This document shows positions 1-8,486 of a DNA stretch of 23,684 bases, in pieces; position 1 is the stretch's first letter, and every line of letters starts with the position of its first letter. The DNA lies in NCBI GenBank assembly GCA_043738625.1, contig JAYUFR010000003.1, positions 1-23,684 on the forward strand. Reading direction: 5' to 3'. The notes below the pieces were generated by a model. That model had not been told where the DNA came from, searched no databases, and was given only the letters and a program-made list of their open reading frames with translations. The position numbers were made by a program, and so were the translations under genes. The DNA comes from JANYCD01 sp043738625 (lineage in GTDB: Bacteria > Pseudomonadota > Gammaproteobacteria > Burkholderiales > Rhodocyclaceae).

Positions 1-195
1 CGATTCGAATATCGTATTACCGTTGTCTTCAATCACCGGCGCCTTGCCCAGCGGCCCCACTGCATGTAGTGATGGCGGCGAACGGAAGGTTTGTGGATCG
101 CGTTTGTGCTTGACCAACTCGTAGTCCAGCCCCAGTTCTTCAGCCAGCCATACGATACGTTCCGAACGAGATTGATTTATGCGATGCCAGTACAT
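1..195 (-). CDS. Glutathione S-transferase, N-terminal part (cut by window edge)
   Basis: Reading the minus strand from an ATG at 195-193 gives 65 codons with no stop up to the window edge. The protein begins MYWHRINQSRSERIVWLAEE and later has KAPVIEDNGNTIFES. This is the thioredoxin-like N-terminal domain of glutathione S-transferases: an early Ser/Arg-rich glutathione-site segment, then the cis-Pro strand (KAPVIED) and the following glutamate/serine pair. The family conjugates glutathione to electrophiles in the cytoplasm. The start codon overlaps the ketoacyl synthase stop codon as TAATG, so the two are probably translationally coupled. The C-terminal helical domain lies outside the window, so substrate and subclass cannot be judged. 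The family call is firm for this domain; its role beside fatty-acid-type genes is inference. Confidence 0.85.
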   Translation of the reverse strand, partial: MYWHRINQSRSERIVWLAEELGLDYELVKHKRDPQTFRSPPSLHAVGPLGKAPVIEDNGNTIFES

Positions 196-1433
196 TAGGT
201 ACTTGAACCGCGTATAGCGATCAGCGATACGTTGTTGCCACCAAAGCCAAACGAGTTTGACATTACTGCATTGAGCCCAGGAATTTTGCGTGCCCCTGAG
301 CTTACATAATCCAGGTCACATTCGGCATCTGGATTGAACAAATGTGCAGTCGGCGGCACAATGCCTCCGCGCATCGCTTCCAACGCTGCTACCATTTCCA
401 ATGCCCCTGCGGCGCCCATCAAGTGACCGTGTAACGCCTTGGTCGCGCTGATCGGAATGTGACCTGCATGGTCGCCAAACACCTGCTTAATCGCGAGTGT
501 TTCACTGAGATCCCCTACCTTGGTACCAGTTCCATGGGCATTGATATGGCCGATTCGCTCAGGAGACATTTCTGCTTCGACAAGCGCCCGTTGCATCGCG
601 CGCGCCTGACCCGGTGCATCTGGTTGCGTTATGTGATGACTATCAGTGGTATTGCCGTAGCCAACGATTTCGGCAAGGATAGTCGCGCCCCGCGCCAGAG
701 CGGCATCCCTTTCTTCTAAAACGAGCGCGGCGGCACCCTCGCCAAGCACAAAGCCCGTGCGATCTGCCGCGAATGGTCGGCAGGAAGTTTCTGGCTTGCC
801 TGTATCCATGTGCGCCAGGGTTTGCAATGAATCCCACGCCTTCATCACGCCCTCTGTCAGCAATGCTTCCCCACCTCCTGCAATCGCGGTATCAACCAGG
901 TTAAAACGGATCGCACGAAAAGCTTCTCCTATCGCCACAGCCGACGAAGAGCAGGCGGATGAAAAGGTATAGCTTGGGCCGCGAATGCCAAACTCGATAC
1001 CAATATGGCCGCTTGCTGCATTGTTCATCGCCATAACCACCGTCGCCGGTCGCAATCGCGCGGTACGATTCACTAGAATATCGACATAGGTCTGCTCCAG
1101 AGTCGTTGCTCCACCCATGCCGGTGCCCCAATAGACACCTGCACGCTCCGAAGCAGCGTCACCAAGATTAATTTTTGCCTGCTGCATCGCCTGGCGTGCC
1201 GCGATCAAAGACAGTTGGACAACCCGGTCGAGCGACGCGCGCTTAGGTTTCGGGAATTGGGATTCAATATTCTCTATGACCGATGCGGCGATGGGCGCGC
1301 GGATTGACTGGGCCCATGGAGCCTGAAGCAAAGCAATACCCGAACGACAGGCAAGGAGACTGTCAAAAAATGAACTGACCGTCCCACCGAGGGGAGATAT
1401 GACACCTAGACCCGTGACTACGACGCGTTTCAA
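195..1433 (-). CDS. Beta-ketoacyl-ACP synthase, FabF (KAS II) type
   Basis: This 412-residue protein has full FabF length and fold signatures. It shows the decarboxylating condensing-enzyme triad: Cys161 in FSSACSSSA, His300 in INAHGTGTKVGD and His335 in ALHGHLMGAAGA, plus the C-terminal glycine-rich SNSFGFGGNN loop. The family extends ACP-bound acyl chains with malonyl-ACP. The gene lies 31 bp downstream of an acyl carrier protein gene and its stop overlaps the GST start. No fabD, fabG or fabZ is next to it, so this is probably not the housekeeping fabF locus; an accessory acyl pathway (NodE-like or secondary-lipid type) is more likely. All catalytic residues are present, so it should be active. 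Its product is unknown. Confidence 0.93.
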   Translation of the reverse strand: MKRVVVTGLGVISPLGGTVSSFFDSLLACRSGIALLQAPWAQSIRAPIAASVIENIESQFPKPKRASLDRVVQLSLIAARQAMQQAKINLGDAASERAGVYWGTGMGGATTLEQTYVDILVNRTARLRPATVVMAMNNAASGHIGIEFGIRGPSYTFSSACSSSAVAIGEAFRAIRFNLVDTAIAGGGEALLTEGVMKAWDSLQTLAHMDTGKPETSCRPFAADRTGFVLGEGAAALVLEERDAALARGATILAEIVGYGNTTDSHHITQPDAPGQARAMQRALVEAEMSPERIGHINAHGTGTKVGDLSETLAIKQVFGDHAGHIPISATKALHGHLMGAAGALEMVAALEAMRGGIVPPTAHLFNPDAECDLDYVSSGARKIPGLNAVMSNSFGFGGNNVSLIAIRGSST

Positions 1434-1464
1434 GTGTCTGCAATACTTTGGCTGGCCATCAATC

Positions 1465-1698
1465 TCATTTTTTGGCCAAGAGCAAATCTACTTCGCGGGA
1501 AATATCGCCCACCGTCTCGATCTTTTTTGTTTGGTCTGGGAAATTAATACTGAAATCTTTTTCCAGCTTCCAGATGAACTCGATGGTTTCCAGGGAATCA
1601 ATTCCCAAGGATTCCAGCAATGTTTCGGGACCTACTTGATCCGAAGTCAAATCGAACTCCTCAATTATCATTTTCTGAATTGCGGCCAGGGAACTCAT
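1465..1698 (-). CDS. Acyl carrier protein
   Basis: This 77-residue acidic protein has the acyl-carrier motif LGIDSLETIEF, in which Ser35 is the expected 4'-phosphopantetheine attachment site, and the usual four-helix pattern. It carries acyl intermediates as thioesters in the cytoplasm. The gene sits directly upstream of the ketoacyl synthase (31 bp) on the same strand, so it is the obvious partner. It differs from housekeeping AcpP, which has a DSLD core and is more uniformly acidic; here the helix-II segment reads DSLETIEFIWKLEKDF. The 124-bp gap upstream could hold its own promoter, but I see no clear one. The ribosome site before ATG 1698 is weak. The coding region is more AT-rich than the pump genes upstream. 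Confidence 0.9.
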   Translation of the reverse strand: MSSLAAIQKMIIEEFDLTSDQVGPETLLESLGIDSLETIEFIWKLEKDFSINFPDQTKKIETVGDISREVDLLLAKK

Positions 1699-1822
1699 AT
1701 TTGGTTATTCACCATATCCAATTGAAGAAATGATCTAAATTTTAATTGCTCGAACTTATATGGAACTAGGCACTGCCGCTCGGCTATTTTACGGCCATCA
1801 TATGCTCAAATTTGTCCCACGA

Positions 1823-2230
1823 CTAATTAAGCTTGTTGTTGCCATACTCCTCCAAAACAGCTGCAAGTCGACAGTCCTTCGAATTCACATATAAAACCCT
1901 GCCGACTTTGAGTTGTTGCGCATTATCTGCAAGCACAACCCAGTAGCGAATATCGTGAAACCATCTTCCCTTTCGACTAAGGTGTTTGACCAGTATGAAC
2001 GCTTTTCCATCATCTGTAGCCACGTCGGATTCCTGTCGACAGTCGATCGAAAGGTGAACATCTGGGATGCCATCATTTACCAGTCCGATAAATTCTGCAT
2101 GCTGCCAACCGTCCTTGTAAGGATATTTGTCATTGATTGGTGACAAGCATCCCCCCAATGCTGCGTAGAGGCATAAAGATGCAGCAAAGAACAGAAATTT
2201 TGTAGTTATACTTCTTCTGATTGATTCCAT
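1823..2230 (-). CDS. Small predicted lipoprotein, unknown function
   Basis: This 135-residue protein has a basic N-terminus, a hydrophobic stretch and a lipobox (ALGGC, Cys about residue 28), so it is probably lipidated and held in the outer or inner membrane facing the periplasm. The mature part, about 107 residues, has a mixed composition with no domain I recognise; two further cysteines lie in the SIDCRQ and SKDCRL segments and could form a disulphide. A good ribosome site (GGGGGAAAC) precedes ATG 2230. The gene lies 37 bp after the outer-membrane factor and before the ACP, in the same direction, so it may be an accessory of the efflux complex. It is clearly more AT-rich than the pump genes. 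Confidence 0.7.
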   Translation of the reverse strand: MESIRRSITTKFLFFAASLCLYAALGGCLSPINDKYPYKDGWQHAEFIGLVNDGIPDVHLSIDCRQESDVATDDGKAFILVKHLSRKGRWFHDIRYWVVLADNAQQLKVGRVLYVNSKDCRLAAVLEEYGNNKLN

Positions 2231-2267
2231 GTTTCCCCCTGACGGATGCCAGATCAGTTACTGCTGC

Positions 2268-3731
2268 TCATGAAGCGAGCTCGGTCCACCATCCCCCACC
2301 GAGAGCCTGAAAAAGCGCCACGGTATCCGCGTAACGGTTTGCCCGCGACTGCACCAGGCCGATCTGTGCCTGCAGGTAAGCCTGCTCCGCATTGAGCAAC
2401 GCCAGATGGCTGATGTCGCCAAGTTCCACCTGCCGGTACGAGATGTCGAGGCTCCGCGCGATTGCCTGCTCTGCCACAAGCGCCTTGCGTTCCGTTTCAG
2501 CGTCCTGCTCGAGCGCATGCAGAGTATCGGCGACGTTCTGCATGGCCGCGATCAACGTGGCGCGATATTGTGCCATGGCCTGCTCATATCCCGCCTCTGC
2601 GGCGGCCTTGCGATGGGATAATGCACCGCCCTGAAATATCGGTTGCGCCACCGAGCCGGCCATCGTCCAGAAACCGGCGCCAGCCTTGAACAGGTCGCCC
2701 ATGTGCGCTGCAACACTGCCAAAATCGGCACTCAGGTTGAATTGCGGCAGCATGTCGGCAAAGGCCACACCCACCAGCGCACTGGCGGAGTGTGCTTGCG
2801 CTTCGGCGGCAAGGACATCAGGACGCTGTTCGACGAGCCTCGATGGCAGACTCAACGGAAGTTCGTGCGGCAGTTGCAGGGCCGCAAATTCGAACGGCTC
2901 TTCCGGTACGTGATTCGGCAGGTCTCCCGCCAACGCGACCAGCAGATCGCGATTCTGCAGGAACTGCTTGCGCAATGGCGGCAGCGTCGCCTGCGCCTGG
3001 GCCAGCAGGGCTGCCTGCGATAGCACGGTCAGCTCGGGCACGGCGCCGAGCGCCCGCTGCCGGCGTGTCAACGCCAGGAGTTCGGCATCGAAGGCGACGA
3101 TTTTTTCCGTCGCGTCGATCTGGCCGTGCAATGCCGCTTCCTGAATCGCGGCAAGGACCACATTGCTGGCGATGGTCAGACGTGCCGCCTCGAATTCGAA
3201 GCGCTGGAATTCCATCTGCGCTTCCATCGCCTCTACCTGGCGGCGGTTGCCGCCGAAAATGTCGGGCATGTAGCCGATGCTGAGTTGCGCGGTGTGCAGA
3301 CTGTACAGACTAGCATTGGAATTGAGCGCGGAGCTCTGAATGTCGGCCAGCTTCTGTCGGGTCGTCGTGACAGCGGCACCAATCTGCGGCCAGAACACGC
3401 CCCGCTGCGCGGCGGCATTCTCTTGCGCAACACGCAGCGCGGCACGCGCCGCGTCCAGGTTCGGATTCGCTTTCAGCGCCCGTTCCACCAGCGCGTTGAG
3501 CGGTGGTGACTGAAAGGCCTCCCACCAGCGGCTGGAGATCTCGGCGCCGCGAACAATGTGTTGGGCTTCATCGCCTGTTCCGAAGACGGGTGCTAGCTGC
3601 ATGGTTGCTGACGGCGGGCGATAATCCATCGCGTCGGTTGGTCTCGGATGCTGGAAGTCCGGCCCCACGGCACAGCCTGCAAGCGACACACCTACCGCAA
3701 CGACAATGGCCAGCGATTGAAAATTCATCAT
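2268..3731 (-). CDS. Outer-membrane efflux factor, NodT/TolC family lipoprotein
   Basis: This is a 487-residue member of the NodT-type outer-membrane factor family. Its signal peptide ends in a lipobox (SLAGC, Cys about residue 20) followed by the typical AVGPDFQHP start of the mature lipoprotein. Two repeated outer-membrane-efflux domains follow, with long alanine/glutamine-rich helices (ANPNLDAARAALRVAQ near residue 90 and again near 440) and the strand motif RPDVLAAEAQ near residue 305. It forms the trimeric channel-tunnel that takes substrate from the pump across the outer membrane. Its ATG overlaps the pump stop as ATGA, which indicates translational coupling. It appears intact and is of normal length. 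Confidence 0.93.
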   Translation of the reverse strand: MMNFQSLAIVVAVGVSLAGCAVGPDFQHPRPTDAMDYRPPSATMQLAPVFGTGDEAQHIVRGAEISSRWWEAFQSPPLNALVERALKANPNLDAARAALRVAQENAAAQRGVFWPQIGAAVTTTRQKLADIQSSALNSNASLYSLHTAQLSIGYMPDIFGGNRRQVEAMEAQMEFQRFEFEAARLTIASNVVLAAIQEAALHGQIDATEKIVAFDAELLALTRRQRALGAVPELTVLSQAALLAQAQATLPPLRKQFLQNRDLLVALAGDLPNHVPEEPFEFAALQLPHELPLSLPSRLVEQRPDVLAAEAQAHSASALVGVAFADMLPQFNLSADFGSVAAHMGDLFKAGAGFWTMAGSVAQPIFQGGALSHRKAAAEAGYEQAMAQYRATLIAAMQNVADTLHALEQDAETERKALVAEQAIARSLDISYRQVELGDISHLALLNAEQAYLQAQIGLVQSRANRYADTVALFQALGGGWWTELAS

Positions 3732-6700
3732 GCCGCGCCCGCTCCGTCTTTCTTCTGCCGCTGCTCGATGCGCTTTGCCTGTTGCGAGAACAGATCAATC
3801 AATACCGGCAGCACAATCAGGATCAGCACCGGCGCAAGCAGGACTCCACCCACGACGACCAGGGCCAGTGGTTTTTGCACTTGCGAGCCGATACCGGTCG
3901 ACAGGGCTGCCGGCACCAGGCCAACGCATGCCACGACACAGGTCATTACCACCGGCCGCATCTGCACCTGGCAGGTTCGGCGTATGGCTTCGGCGCGACT
4001 GAGACCGCCATCCAGGTTCTGGTTGAAATAGGCGAGAACGATGATGCCATCCATCGCGGCGATGCCAAACAAGGCCACGAAACCGATTGCGGCCGAAACA
4101 CTGAACGGCGTGCCGGTGATGAACAGTGCAAATATGCCGCCGATCAACGCCATGGGAATCACACTGACGGCAAGCAGCACATCCACCAGCGATCCGAAAT
4201 TGGCATACAGAAACAGACAAATCAGGATGATGCTGATTGGAACCACAACCGCGAGTCGCGCCAGGGCATCCTTCAAATTGCCGAACTCGCCCACCCATTC
4301 CAGCCGGTAACCGCCAGGGATCTCCACCTGTTCGGCCACCTTGCGCTGCGCCTCGAGCACCGCGCTGCCGAGATCGCGGCCGCGCACGCTGAACTTGATC
4401 GGGATGTAGCGCTCCTGCTGCTCCCGGTAGATGAACGATGCACCGGAGACGAGCTGGATCTTCGCCACTTCGGAGAGCGGCACCTGGACCACGCCGCCAT
4501 TTGGATTGGTGGCACCGACGTTGAGGCGTCTGATCGCCTCCAGACCACCGCGATATTCCGGTGCCAGGCGCACCACCATCGGATAGTGGCGATCACTGCC
4601 GGTCTCGTAGAGATCCCCGGCCGGTTGGCCGCCAATCGCCGACTGGATCGCGGCGTTGATGTCGCCTGTCATCAAGCCGTAGCGCGCGGCACGAACCCGG
4701 TCAACATCGATGCGTACCGTGGGCTGACCGAGGGAATTGAACACGGCGAGGTCGGTCACCCCCGGCACGGTCTGCATGACTTCCTTGATTTTTTGCGCGG
4801 TCTTTTCCAGGGTTTCAAAATCGTTGCCGTAGAGCTTGATCGAGTTCTCGCCCTTAACGCCGGAGGCGGCTTCTTCGACGTTGTCCTGGATATATTGCGA
4901 AAAATTGAATTCGATTCCGGGGAAACCCGCCGTCAACGTACTGGTCATTTGTCTGGTCAGCTTGTCCTTGTCGACACCAGCCGGCCAGGCGCTGGCCGGT
5001 TTGAGCGGAACAAAAAATTCGGTATTGAAAAAACCCGTCGCATCGGTGCCGTCATCAGGACGACCGTGCTGGGAGACCACTGTTTCCACCTCTGGAAACT
5101 GCTTGATGAGGCGACGCATGCGATTGACGTAACTGTCGCCCTCTTCGAGGGAAATCGAGGGCGGCATGGTGGCGCGAATCCACAGGTTTCCCTCCTCCAG
5201 TTTGGGCAGGAACTCCAGCCCCAGGCTGTGTGCGGCGACAAGAGCCACGACCACCAGCAGCGCCGCCGCAGCCAGAGTCAGCCGCCGATGACCGAGGGCG
5301 AACTCGACCACCGGTGTGTAAAATTGGCGCAGCCAGCGCGCAACGAAGGTTTCCTTTTCCTCTTCTGCCGTCTGGTCGAGCAGAAGTGAGCAAAGCGCGG
5401 GAGAAACGGTGAAAGTCGCGATCAGGCCACCAGCAATGGCATAAGCATAAGTTTTCGCCATTGGCCCGAAAATGTGGCCTTCGATTCCCGACAGCGTAAA
5501 CAGCGGGACGAAGCCGGCGACGATGATCGCGGCGGAGAACAGGATGGCCTTGTTGACCTCTGTCGCCGAGTTGGCGATCACGGCGAACTTGCCGTGCAGG
5601 CCCACGGTGGCGCGCAACCTGTGCAGCATCGGCTCGCCGGTGAAATGGCCGCCGGCACTCTGGGTCAAATGGCGGAATATGTTTTCCACCATGATCACGG
5701 AGGCATCTACGACCAAACCAAAATCGATGGCGCCCACCGACAGCAGGTTGGCCGATTCACCCATCAGGACCATGAGCACGATGGCGAACGACAGGGCGAA
5801 TGGAATGGTCGCGGCGACGATCAGCGCGCTGCGCAGATTGCCGAGGAATGCCCACTGCAGCAGGAAGATCAAAACGATGCCGACCAGCATGTTGTGCAGC
5901 ACGGTATGCGTCGTCGTCTCGATCAGATCGGTGCGATCGTATATGCGCTCGATGCGGACTCCGGGCGGCAGGATGCTGGAGCTGTTGATCCGGTCCACCT
6001 CGGCCTTGACCCGTTCGATGGTCGGCATGCTTTCCTGGCCACGGCGCATCAGGACAATGCCCTGCACGATGTCGTCATTGTCATCCTGGCCGGCAATTCC
6101 CAACCGCGGTTGATTGCCGACACTCACCGTGGCGACATCACCGATCAGCACCGGGGCCCCCCGGTTAGTGGTCAGCATGGTATTGCGGATATCGTCCAGT
6201 GAATGTATCTGTCCGACCCCACGCACCACCGCTGCCTGCGGCCCGATATTCACCGTCTGCCCGCCCACGTTGATGTTGCTGTTGCCCAGCGCCTGCAATA
6301 CCTGCGGCAGCGTCACGCCGTTGGCGGTGAGCTTACGCGGATCGACGGCAATCTCGTAAGACTTGGTCTTGCCGCCCCAGCCATTGACGTCGACCACGCC
6401 CGGCACGGCCTTGAAACGCCGCTCGAGAATCCAGTCCTGGATGGTCTTGAGATCAGTGACCGAATAGCCGGGCGGACCGGCGACGCGATAACGGTAGATC
6501 TCGCCGATCGGACTTGCCGGTGAAATCTGCGGTTGTGCCCCGTTGGGCAGGGACGGTAGTTGCGACAGCCGGTTGATCACCCATTGCTCGGCCTGTTCAT
6601 AGGTAAAGTCATACGTGAATTGCAGCTTGACGTCGGAAAGCCCGAACAGTGAAATCGAGCGCACAGCCGTGACATGGGGAATACCCGACATCTCCACCTC

Positions 6701-6904
6701 GATCGGGACCGTCACATAGCGTTCCATTTCTTCCGCCGATTGGCCGGAGTTCTGGGTAATGATGTCGACCGAAGGCGGCACCGGATCCGGGTAGGCCTCA
6801 ATGTTGAGACGCATGAAACTGGCAGCGCCGGCAGCGAATACGACCAGCAGCATGATCAGGATGAACGCGCGCTGCTTCAGCGCGAACTCGACAATTCGGT
6901 TCAT
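3728..6904 (-). CDS. RND efflux pump, heavy-metal (CzcA/CusA-like) family
   Basis: This inner-membrane proton antiporter has about 1058 residues, normal for the family, with the two-fold RND layout: TM1 near residues 13-30, a large periplasmic loop, TM2-6 near 340-500, a second loop, then TM7-12. TM4 reads DFGLVVDASVIMVEN; its D-x5-D-x6-E spacing (about D394, D400, E407) matches the D402/D408/E415 relay of CzcA, so a divalent metal is the best guess for the substrate. No metal was identified from sequence, and other substrates are possible. I chose ATG 6904, with AAGG nine bases upstream; a GTG at 6910 overlapping the adaptor stop (GTGA) would add two residues. Middle gene of the adaptor-pump-channel operon. 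Confidence 0.92.
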   Translation of the reverse strand: MNRIVEFALKQRAFILIMLLVVFAAGAASFMRLNIEAYPDPVPPSVDIITQNSGQSAEEMERYVTVPIEVEMSGIPHVTAVRSISLFGLSDVKLQFTYDFTYEQAEQWVINRLSQLPSLPNGAQPQISPASPIGEIYRYRVAGPPGYSVTDLKTIQDWILERRFKAVPGVVDVNGWGGKTKSYEIAVDPRKLTANGVTLPQVLQALGNSNINVGGQTVNIGPQAAVVRGVGQIHSLDDIRNTMLTTNRGAPVLIGDVATVSVGNQPRLGIAGQDDNDDIVQGIVLMRRGQESMPTIERVKAEVDRINSSSILPPGVRIERIYDRTDLIETTTHTVLHNMLVGIVLIFLLQWAFLGNLRSALIVAATIPFALSFAIVLMVLMGESANLLSVGAIDFGLVVDASVIMVENIFRHLTQSAGGHFTGEPMLHRLRATVGLHGKFAVIANSATEVNKAILFSAAIIVAGFVPLFTLSGIEGHIFGPMAKTYAYAIAGGLIATFTVSPALCSLLLDQTAEEEKETFVARWLRQFYTPVVEFALGHRRLTLAAAALLVVVALVAAHSLGLEFLPKLEEGNLWIRATMPPSISLEEGDSYVNRMRRLIKQFPEVETVVSQHGRPDDGTDATGFFNTEFFVPLKPASAWPAGVDKDKLTRQMTSTLTAGFPGIEFNFSQYIQDNVEEAASGVKGENSIKLYGNDFETLEKTAQKIKEVMQTVPGVTDLAVFNSLGQPTVRIDVDRVRAARYGLMTGDINAAIQSAIGGQPAGDLYETGSDRHYPMVVRLAPEYRGGLEAIRRLNVGATNPNGGVVQVPLSEVAKIQLVSGASFIYREQQERYIPIKFSVRGRDLGSAVLEAQRKVAEQVEIPGGYRLEWVGEFGNLKDALARLAVVVPISIILICLFLYANFGSLVDVLLAVSVIPMALIGGIFALFITGTPFSVSAAIGFVALFGIAAMDGIIVLAYFNQNLDGGLSRAEAIRRTCQVQMRPVVMTCVVACVGLVPAALSTGIGSQVQKPLALVVVGGVLLAPVLILIVLPVLIDLFSQQAKRIEQRQKKDGAGAA

Positions 6905-6906
6905 GT

Positions 6907-8091
6907 TCACTGACCTTGCGCAGCCTGGTCAACGAACAGGGTGCCCGAGGCTACCACCTTCTCACCTTCGTGCAGTCCGTCGGAGACTTCTGCCATACCC
7001 TCGCGGATACGGCCGATGTGGACGGGGCGAACCGTGATCGCGCCATCACCCAGTACGACAAGCACACGTGTGGCTTCGCCATCGTAGATTATCGCGCTCT
7101 GCGGGACTGCCAGGGACTCGGTCGGACTGCTGGTGGCGATGTTGAAGCTGGCAAACATCCCCGGCTTGAGAACGCCATCCGGATTGGGTATCTCGGCACG
7201 CACCGCCAGACGATGCGTCACCGGATCTACCGCGGCTGCAACCCATACGATGATGGCCTTGAACATGGAACCGGGAAGTGCCAGCACATTGACCCCCACG
7301 TCCTGACCGACATGCAGATGGGGGGTTTCGTCTTCACGCACATTGGCCATCAGCCATACTTTGGACAGATTGGCAATGGTGCATGCGGGAGAACTTCCAC
7401 CATTCGCGGCACTGGTGATGTACTCGCCGACGCCGACCTGGCGCTGTGTTACGGTACCGCCGATGGGTGCAAGCACCATCGCTTCGGCCCGCCGGGCCGG
7501 TGTCGCCTCCAGTGCATCCATCTCTGCATCGGTCTTGCCTAGGATATGCAAACGCCCCCGAGCCGCCGCCCAACCTGCCTCTGCGGTAACAAGATCGGAC
7601 TGAGCCTGACGCCATTCCTTAGTCGCACTCGCACCCGCTTCGTACAAATCATGTTGCCTCTTTTCGGTGGCGCGCGCCGTGTCCAGCACTGCCTTCGCCA
7701 CGGCGACATCGCTTTCTCCCTGGACGATTTCCGAGGCTTCGACGGACATCAGCGGCTCGCCCTTTTTCACCACATCGCCGAGCTTGGCGAAAACTCTCAC
7801 CACCCTACCCGAATAGGGCGAAAATACCTGAGTCACTGCATCGTCGTCGAAGGCAATATTGCCATCGGTAACAATTGTCGTACGAAAAACCAGTTTCTTA
7901 ACCTCGATGGTCTTGATGCCGGCCCATTGTTCCTTACTGGGAACAAATCTTCCATTTGTAACTTTCGCGCGTATTGCAGGTGATGACGTTTGCTGAGAAC
8001 GTTGCCACCACAACAGGGAGGCGATAAGCGTTATTGTGACGAACGCCGCAAGAAGCATTCGTCCGTCTGAAAAAGATTTAGGGGAAGTCAT
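6907..8091 (-). CDS. RND periplasmic adaptor (membrane fusion protein), CzcB/CusB-like
   Basis: From ATG 8091 this is a 394-residue protein with one N-terminal membrane anchor (MLLAAFVTITLIASLLWW). It then shows a beta-barrel/lipoyl half (SPYSGRVVRVFAKLGDVVKKGE), a helical hairpin rich in Ala and Glu (about residues 130-185), the second lipoyl half (LAPIGGTVTQRQVGVGEYI) and the membrane-proximal domain ending VDQAAQGQ. It bridges the RND pump and the outer-membrane factor. An upstream TTG at 8160 stays in frame and would add 23 residues, but the ATG start gives a normal signal-anchor and is preferred; neither has a strong ribosome site. It is the first gene of the efflux operon. No His/Met-rich metal-binding N-terminus is visible. 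Confidence 0.9.
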   Translation of the reverse strand: MTSPKSFSDGRMLLAAFVTITLIASLLWWQRSQQTSSPAIRAKVTNGRFVPSKEQWAGIKTIEVKKLVFRTTIVTDGNIAFDDDAVTQVFSPYSGRVVRVFAKLGDVVKKGEPLMSVEASEIVQGESDVAVAKAVLDTARATEKRQHDLYEAGASATKEWRQAQSDLVTAEAGWAAARGRLHILGKTDAEMDALEATPARRAEAMVLAPIGGTVTQRQVGVGEYITSAANGGSSPACTIANLSKVWLMANVREDETPHLHVGQDVGVNVLALPGSMFKAIIVWVAAAVDPVTHRLAVRAEIPNPDGVLKPGMFASFNIATSSPTESLAVPQSAIIYDGEATRVLVVLGDGAITVRPVHIGRIREGMAEVSDGLHEGEKVVASGTLFVDQAAQGQ

Positions 8092-8436
8092 TGCGAATGA
8101 ATACGAGAAGCAATTACCGACTGCAGCGGTGATCGCGTTAATCACGAAGAGGTAGAACAAACTATAAGGGCCGTCGAATGATCTATCCCAAGGGCTTACA
8201 TAGTCCTGAAACGACTTTCACAAGAGATAGAAAAATCACTTGTGAAACGTAGAAGTTGTTGTCGACAATGACGATGACCATATCCGGTGAATCGACCAAC
8301 ACACGACACCCCAGACCTTCAGTTCCTGTGCCAGGCTTAGAAAGATATCGCATGGCCTCGGCCACTGGAGCTCTGCAATATTCCATCAGGGCATCGGCAG
8401 AGTTGCTTAATCGGGAATTTCCATAAATCAAATAAG
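8092..8436. other. Region upstream of the efflux operon, no firm gene
   Basis: This 345-bp stretch separates the adaptor gene from the IS30 element. A minus-strand open frame (8431-8183, 82 codons from a TTG) runs through it; its product resembles nothing I know, and it opens inside the IS end, so it is either chance or the 3' remnant of a gene cut by the IS. The stretch holds a strong inverted repeat (8216-8247), listed separately, and must contain the efflux promoter unless transcription comes from farther upstream. I see no convincing -35/-10 pair. Confidence 0.4.
8216..8247. promoter_or_regulatory. Perfect 9-bp inverted repeat upstream of the efflux operon
   Basis: TTTCACAAG (8216-8224) and CTTGTGAAA (8239-8247) are perfect inverted arms around a 14-bp AT-rich spacer. 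The centre is about 140 bp upstream of the adaptor ATG. No T-run follows on the minus strand, which argues against a terminator; a dimeric-regulator operator or an mRNA-leader hairpin fits better. No binding protein can be assigned from sequence. Confidence 0.45.
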
Positions 8437-8462
8437 GGCGGCCTCAAATATGAAGTGCAACA
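8437..8462 (+). repeat. IS30-family left terminal inverted repeat
   Basis: This 26-bp end pairs with 9474-9499 at 21 of 26 positions; the inner 11 bases (GAAGTGCAACA) are identical. AAG lies immediately outside as the target duplication. Confidence 0.85.
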
Positions 8463-8486
8463 CAGACCGGGAGGTAATGTATTGCG

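Noticed and set aside
3503..5389. Long plus-strand open frame of 628 codons
   Set aside because: It lies opposite the RND pump and outer-membrane factor genes, is very rich in His, Arg and Gln, and has no domain; it is an antisense shadow of GC-rich codons.
5474..6202. Plus-strand open frame of 242 codons
   Set aside because: Antisense to the RND pump gene, with shadow-like composition (His/Asp/Gln rich) and no ribosome site.
6910..8160. TTG at 8160 as start of the adaptor protein
   Set aside because: It would place an odd hydrophobic stretch before the normal membrane anchor; ATG 8091 gives a family-typical N-terminus.
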